From NCBI RefSeq assembly GCF_937128415.1, contig NZ_CAKZMJ010000064.1, positions 1 through 63,746 on the forward strand: 63,746 nt of DNA, given 5' to 3'. Below are positions 58,782 to 63,746 of the stretch, in pieces (position 1 is the stretch's first letter; every line of letters starts with the position of its first letter). The notes beneath the pieces were generated by a model. It saw nothing but the letters and a program-made list of their open reading frames with translations. It ran no database searches and was not told the DNA's origin. The stretch is from an uncultured Caldilinea sp. GTDB taxonomy: Bacteria > Chloroflexota > Anaerolineae > Caldilineales > Caldilineaceae. The translations under genes were made by a program, and so were the position numbers.

Positions 58782-58810
58782 TTGACAGTGGGAAAGCAAC
58801 TGACTAAACT
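58782..58810 (+). promoter_or_regulatory. Promoter of the LacI gene at 58904
   Basis: TTGACA (58782-58787), 17 nt spacer, TAAACT (58805-58810). It overlaps the opposite promoter at its -10. Confidence 0.55.
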
Positions 58811-58836
58811 ATATTGAAAATTTTCTAAATTGTCAA
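58808..58836 (-). promoter_or_regulatory. Promoter of the Opp-type ABC / GH51 operon
   Basis: Minus strand TTGACA (58831-58836), 17 nt spacer, TATAGT (58808-58813). A perfect palindrome GAAAATTTTC (58816-58825) lies in the spacer. Leader to the SBP ATG is about 360 nt. Confidence 0.7.
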
Positions 58837-58903
58837 CCCCCGTTTTCAATTAAAATTTTATTAAAACATCTAATCTCAATTGTTTTCAAGCAGGGTGTCC
58901 GAG

Positions 58904-59938
<1,035 letters not shown>

Positions 59939-59950
59939 GGCCGTTTCCGG

Positions 59951-59956
59951 TATAAT
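59951..59956 (+). promoter_or_regulatory. TATAAT -10 box directly before the SulP start
   Basis: A perfect TATAAT ends 6 nt before the ATG at 59963, so transcription would begin at or next to the start codon. No clear -35 and no ribosome site are seen. Confidence 0.55.
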
Positions 59957-59962
59957 AGCTTC

Positions 59963-61792
<1,830 letters not shown>

Positions 61793-61860
61793 AGGCCGAA
61801 CCCGCGCTCTCATGCAGGTCATCGCTTCCGGCGTCATGTCATTGTGCGCCAGAAACTATT

Positions 61861-61875
61861 GCGGCTGCGAGCCGC
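61861..61875. repeat. GCGGCT/AGCCGC hairpin
   Basis: GCGGCT GCG AGCCGC in the gap between SulP and the ATPase gene; same family as hairpins near 35014, 35147, 43923 and 50551. Confidence 0.6.
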
Positions 61876-61917
61876 AGCAGCTCAGATGATAAAGGGAGGC
61901 TGAAAAGTCAGAGCTTT

Positions 61918-63746
<1,829 letters not shown>

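Larger units (their letters stand above)
58441..58903. other. 463 nt divergent control region of the Opp-type operon
   Basis: Contains the four-unit repeat, overlapping divergent promoters and an AT-rich tract with a CAATTAAAATTTTATTAAAA segment resembling one at 50742-50765. No gene. Confidence 0.6.

Noticed and set aside
58782..58815. TTGACA with TATATT as the plus-strand promoter
   Set aside because: Spacer would be 22 nt; TAAACT at 17 nt is the better -10.

Overview
The window reads as a high-GC chromosomal segment of a Chloroflexota bacterium, most likely of the Caldilinea/Litorilinea type. This is inferred from gene content: secreted proteins with very long Thr/Pro linkers, a PT-rich envelope protein with an N-terminal Cys motif, fused membrane/spermidine-synthase proteins, and carbohydrate ABC operons with GH51 enzymes. 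I see no rRNA, tRNA, CRISPR array, transposase or phage gene. Both ends cut a gene: a secreted multidomain protein at the left edge and a P-type ATPase at the right edge.

Positions 1 to about 32.7 kb, almost all on the minus strand, form a large cell-surface polysaccharide / glycoconjugate region. From upstream to downstream it holds three parts. (i) A transcription block from 32663 down to 23302: polyprenyl-phosphate sugar transferase, the four enzymes of GDP-D-glycero-alpha-D-manno-heptose synthesis (hddC, hddA, gmhA, gmhB), a PT-rich anchored propeller protein, a Wzz/BY-kinase fusion and a low-molecular-weight tyrosine phosphatase. (ii) A block 22316 to 18452: hexapeptide acyltransferase, GT2, and a B12-binding-type radical SAM enzyme closed by a terminator. 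(iii) A block 18182 to 3391, starting at an extended -10 promoter: Wzy/O-antigen-ligase-like protein with TPR tail, a WbpD/WbpE/WbpB/WbpI-like set for a 2,3-diacetamido uronic acid, a GT2 + SMR flippase + GT39 undecaprenyl-P-sugar module, an FAD oxidoreductase, then a tightly coupled ACP / ketoreductase / membrane-bound spermidine-synthase-like / AMP-ligase cassette. The cassette is my best candidate for an undescribed modification system.

From 33.1 to 34.8 kb are hpf (plus strand, strong promoter and terminator) and a nicotinamidase-like hydrolase, followed by a repeat-filled gap.

From 35.3 to 59.9 kb lie three sugar-uptake/hydrolase operons on the minus strand, each paired with its own regulator. 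These are: an ArsR-like HTH protein facing SBP-MalF-MalG-GH43-GH2; LacI-SBP-MalF-MalG-GH51; and LacI facing an Opp/Dpp-type SBP-B-C-D-F-GH51 operon. The content points to uptake and intracellular trimming of arabinose-containing plant oligosaccharides. Predicted promoters lie 180 to 370 nt upstream of each operon, and every leader contains a short tandem repeat. Palindromic operator candidates sit at the promoters. Dispersed palindromes (a 33-34 nt element in three copies, and a GCGGCT/AGCCGC hairpin family) occupy the gaps.

The right end carries a SulP anion transporter with a likely leaderless transcript and a heavy-metal P1B-type ATPase with a CSC instead of a CPC motif.
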